From Henriciella barbarensis (GTDB taxonomy: Bacteria; Pseudomonadota; Alphaproteobacteria; Caulobacterales; Hyphomonadaceae): 64,000 nt of DNA. Location of the stretch: assembly GCF_003576345.1 (NCBI RefSeq), contig NZ_QWGB01000005.1:496001-560000 (forward strand). Direction: 5' to 3'. The notes below the pieces were generated by a model that did no database searches, had not been told where the DNA came from, and saw only the letters and a list, made by a program, of their open reading frames with translations. Below are positions 62,287-64,000 of the stretch, piece by piece. Both the position numbers and the translations under genes were made by a program. How positions within the stretch are numbered: the first letter of the stretch is position 1; each line of letters opens with the position of its first letter.

Positions 62287-63150
62287 ATGTTGAAACCTCT
62301 CTCTGGCCTCGTTTGCGCGGTTCTGCTGACCGCCTGCAATGCACAGGAGCAGAGCTTCGATGAGTTTTTCCCCTGGGACCCAGAGGCAGAAAACGTCCAG
62401 GAGACCGATTCGGGCATTCAATACGTCGTTGTTCGTGAAGGGCCCGAGGACGGCGCTTCCCCGACTATCAACTCCACCGTTCAGGTTTTCTATGAAGGCC
62501 GGCTGACCGATGGCAGGACCTTTGACGGCAATTTCGATGAGGGCCGGCCGGCTATTTTTGGCGTCGGTCAGGTCATCCCCGGCTGGACGCAGGGTCTTCA
62601 GCTGATGTCTGAAGGCGACGAATACGTGTTCTACATTCCGTCAGATCTTGCCTACGGCGAGAGCCCACGCCCCGGGAGCATCATTAAGCCCGGTGACGAT
62701 CTCATCTTCCGCGTTTCGCTCGAGGAGGTCTTCGCACCGACCCCCGCCGATGAAGACGCCTGGAACACCTACACACCATGGGACTCCTCCAATAGCGACA
62801 TTCAGTCGACGGAGTCGGGTCTTGAGTATGTCGTTCTGGAAAGCGGCGCTGAAAACGGGGTCAGCCCGGAGCCGAATGATACTGTCGTCGTCCTTTACGA
62901 GGGCCGGTTTGCGGAAAGCGGTGAAGTGTTCGACAGCGCATACCAGCGCGGCCAACCCATCATGTTCCAGGCGAATGGCGTCATCCCAGGCTGGCAGGAA
63001 GCGCTGTCAATGATGAAGCCGGGCGACCGCTGGCTCATCCATGTGCCATCAGATATCGCCTATGGTGAGCGCGGCTACCCTGGCGCGATCCCACCGAATT
63101 CGGACCTCAATTTCGAGGTCAAGCTGATTGATGTTCTGCCAACGGAATAA
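62287..63150 (+). CDS. Tandem FKBP peptidyl-prolyl isomerase lipoprotein
   Basis: A 287-residue lipoprotein: signal with lipobox LLTAC (lipidated Cys18), then two FKBP domains (about residues 40-150 and 175-287). Each is preceded by a PWD motif (EFFPWD; YTPWD) and keeps FKBP residues such as the YEGR strand, the F-D pair, VIPGW and the (L/I)AYGE strand. It probably folds proteins in the periplasm or at the outer membrane. A related gene follows, 45 nt downstream. Confidence 0.92.
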   Translation: MLKPLSGLVCAVLLTACNAQEQSFDEFFPWDPEAENVQETDSGIQYVVVREGPEDGASPTINSTVQVFYEGRLTDGRTFDGNFDEGRPAIFGVGQVIPGWTQGLQLMSEGDEYVFYIPSDLAYGESPRPGSIIKPGDDLIFRVSLEEVFAPTPADEDAWNTYTPWDSSNSDIQSTESGLEYVVLESGAENGVSPEPNDTVVVLYEGRFAESGEVFDSAYQRGQPIMFQANGVIPGWQEALSMMKPGDRWLIHVPSDIAYGERGYPGAIPPNSDLNFEVKLIDVLPTE

Positions 63151-63195
63151 AACTTGCTTGGCAGGCTGCGGATAGACTTGAAGGGGGGCGTCGAT

Positions 63196-64000
63196 ATGGC
63201 TCAACCACAACGCAAGCATGGGCAGTTTGCCAGAGTTCTTACGGGACTCGCGGCCGCAGCCTTTGTTCTGACTGCCTGTGAGACCGCCGCCCCGGCGTCT
63301 CAGACTGAAACACCTGCAGCCGTTGAAGCTGATAGCGAAGCGGCTCTGGCCGCAAAACGCGCGGCGAAGGCGAGCACGCCATGCCCCGACTATGGCCGCG
63401 GGTCTGGGACGTTCCAGCCGCCGTTTCCGGCAAACTGCGCAGGATTGCAGACCACCGAAGGCGGCCTTCGCTGGATCGAGATCGCGCAAGGCCCAGAAGA
63501 TCGCGAGCCGCCCCTCGACGGCGCGACAGTGATCGTCGCTTACGAGGGCTATCTCGCAGAGACCGGCGCCAAGTTCGACAGCTCTTATGATCGTGGCGAA
63601 GCAGCGATCTTCGTGATCGATCAGGTCATCGCTGGCTGGACCGAAATCCTGAAGCGCATGACGCCCGGGGATGAGTGGATCACCCATATTCCGGCAGAGC
63701 TTGCCTATGGCGGCGTATCGCCAAGCGCAGCCATCCCGCCGAACTCAGATCTTGTTTTCAAAATTCGTCTCGACGGCTTTCTCAATGCCGAAGAAGTCGC
63801 AAGCCTGCCGCCGCCCGCTGGCGTCTCCGAAGCGGTATGGGAAGAGTTTTTGCCCTGGGACCGCTCACGCGAAGGCATCCAGCGCCAGCCATCTGGCCTG
63901 ACCTATTTCCAGATTGAGGACGGCGAGAGCGAAGGACCGAACCCGCGCGCAGACGATCTCGTCGCCATCGATTATGAAGCCCGTCTTGCCGAAGACGGCG
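63196..64000 (+). CDS. FKBP-type peptidyl-prolyl isomerase lipoprotein (partial)
   Basis: A second FKBP lipoprotein, cut by the right edge after 268 residues. The lipobox is LTAC (FVLTACE), then an Ala/Glu-rich linker, one FKBP domain (about 95-200) with VIAGW in place of VIPGW, and then a PWD-linked second unit (EEFLPWDRSREGIQ) that begins before the edge. It looks like a duplication of the preceding gene. GGGG upstream supports the ATG at 63196. Confidence 0.85.
   Translation, partial: MAQPQRKHGQFARVLTGLAAAAFVLTACETAAPASQTETPAAVEADSEAALAAKRAAKASTPCPDYGRGSGTFQPPFPANCAGLQTTEGGLRWIEIAQGPEDREPPLDGATVIVAYEGYLAETGAKFDSSYDRGEAAIFVIDQVIAGWTEILKRMTPGDEWITHIPAELAYGGVSPSAAIPPNSDLVFKIRLDGFLNAEEVASLPPPAGVSEAVWEEFLPWDRSREGIQRQPSGLTYFQIEDGESEGPNPRADDLVAIDYEARLAEDG

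Noticed and set aside
1-64000. CRISPR array, tRNA or rRNA genes, insertion sequences
   Set aside because: No regularly spaced repeats, cloverleaf-like intergenic stretch, rRNA-like block or transposase was seen. Intergenic gaps are all under 250 nt.

Overview
The window is a contiguous stretch of an alphaproteobacterial chromosome with moderately high GC and even base composition. The flagellar regulators FlbT and FlaF, atypical alphaproteobacterial FliM and FlgJ-type proteins, a GTTAACC/TTAA motif resembling CtrA boxes, and a UrcA-domain protein all point to a Caulobacterales/Hyphomonadaceae-like (dimorphic or stalked marine) organism. The assignment is inference, since no rRNA or other taxonomic marker is present. 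I see no tRNA, rRNA, CRISPR array, insertion sequence or prophage.

Layout. Positions 1-2696 (minus strand): gltD then gltB, the glutamate synthase operon; gltB runs off the left edge. Positions 2940-5546: uppP (undecaprenyl-diphosphate phosphatase), a small membrane protein joining a ribbon-helix-helix segment to a TonB C-terminal domain, and an NDUFA9-like NAD-binding protein. Positions 5652-38350: a nearly complete flagellar locus in blocks of alternating strand. These are flgB-flgC-fliE-fliQ-flhA-fliR-flhB-fliJ-like; fliI; flagellin-flaF-flbT-DUF1217; flgJ-flgN-like; fliK-flgD; fliM-motA-(unknown 597-aa protein)-flgF-flgG-flgA-flgH-fliL; motB; flgE-flgK-flgL-flgI; fliF-fliH-fliN-fliP-fliG; and fliL2-DUF6468-motE. 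Together these build the export gate and ATPase, MS ring, C ring, rod, L and P rings, hook, junction, filament and stator. fliO, fliD, fliS, flhF, flhG and the chemotaxis and transcriptional regulators are not in the window.

Positions 38408-43972 hold an RNase D-like exonuclease followed by the conserved lptC-lptA-lptB-rpoN-hpf-ptsN run (LPS transport, sigma-54, ribosome hibernation, nitrogen PTS). Positions 44051-47381 hold a metallo-beta-lactamase-fold hydrolase, a MoeB/ThiF-type enzyme, a PIF1-like helicase and a PspB-like membrane protein. Positions 47477-54258 hold dut, coaBC, ubiB, ubiE and mutM, an arrangement often found near the origin in Alphaproteobacteria, here interrupted by small membrane proteins and a His/Tyr-rich UrcA-domain protein. 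Positions 54268-64000 hold an iron-containing alcohol dehydrogenase, a fused peptide-transport ATPase, an MHYT-PAS-GGDEF-EAL protein, kdsA, ilvA and two FKBP lipoproteins, the second cut by the right edge.

Most unusual points: (1) the flagellar switch is divergent, with a FliM lacking the N-terminal CheY-binding motif and a FliG whose charged torque helix and EHPQ motif are replaced; (2) FlhB carries NPEH instead of NPTH at the autocleavage site; (3) an unrecognised 597-aa exported protein is translationally coupled to motA; (4) the flagellin mRNA leader has a hairpin flanked by direct repeats, with flaF and flbT downstream; (5) AT-rich or strong hairpins sequester the Shine-Dalgarno of the PspB-like and hydrolase genes; (6) a perfect TTAA-N7-TTAA dyad sits at the promoter of the His/Tyr-rich UrcA protein; (7) repeated FKBP units joined by a PWD motif lie in consecutive lipoproteins.
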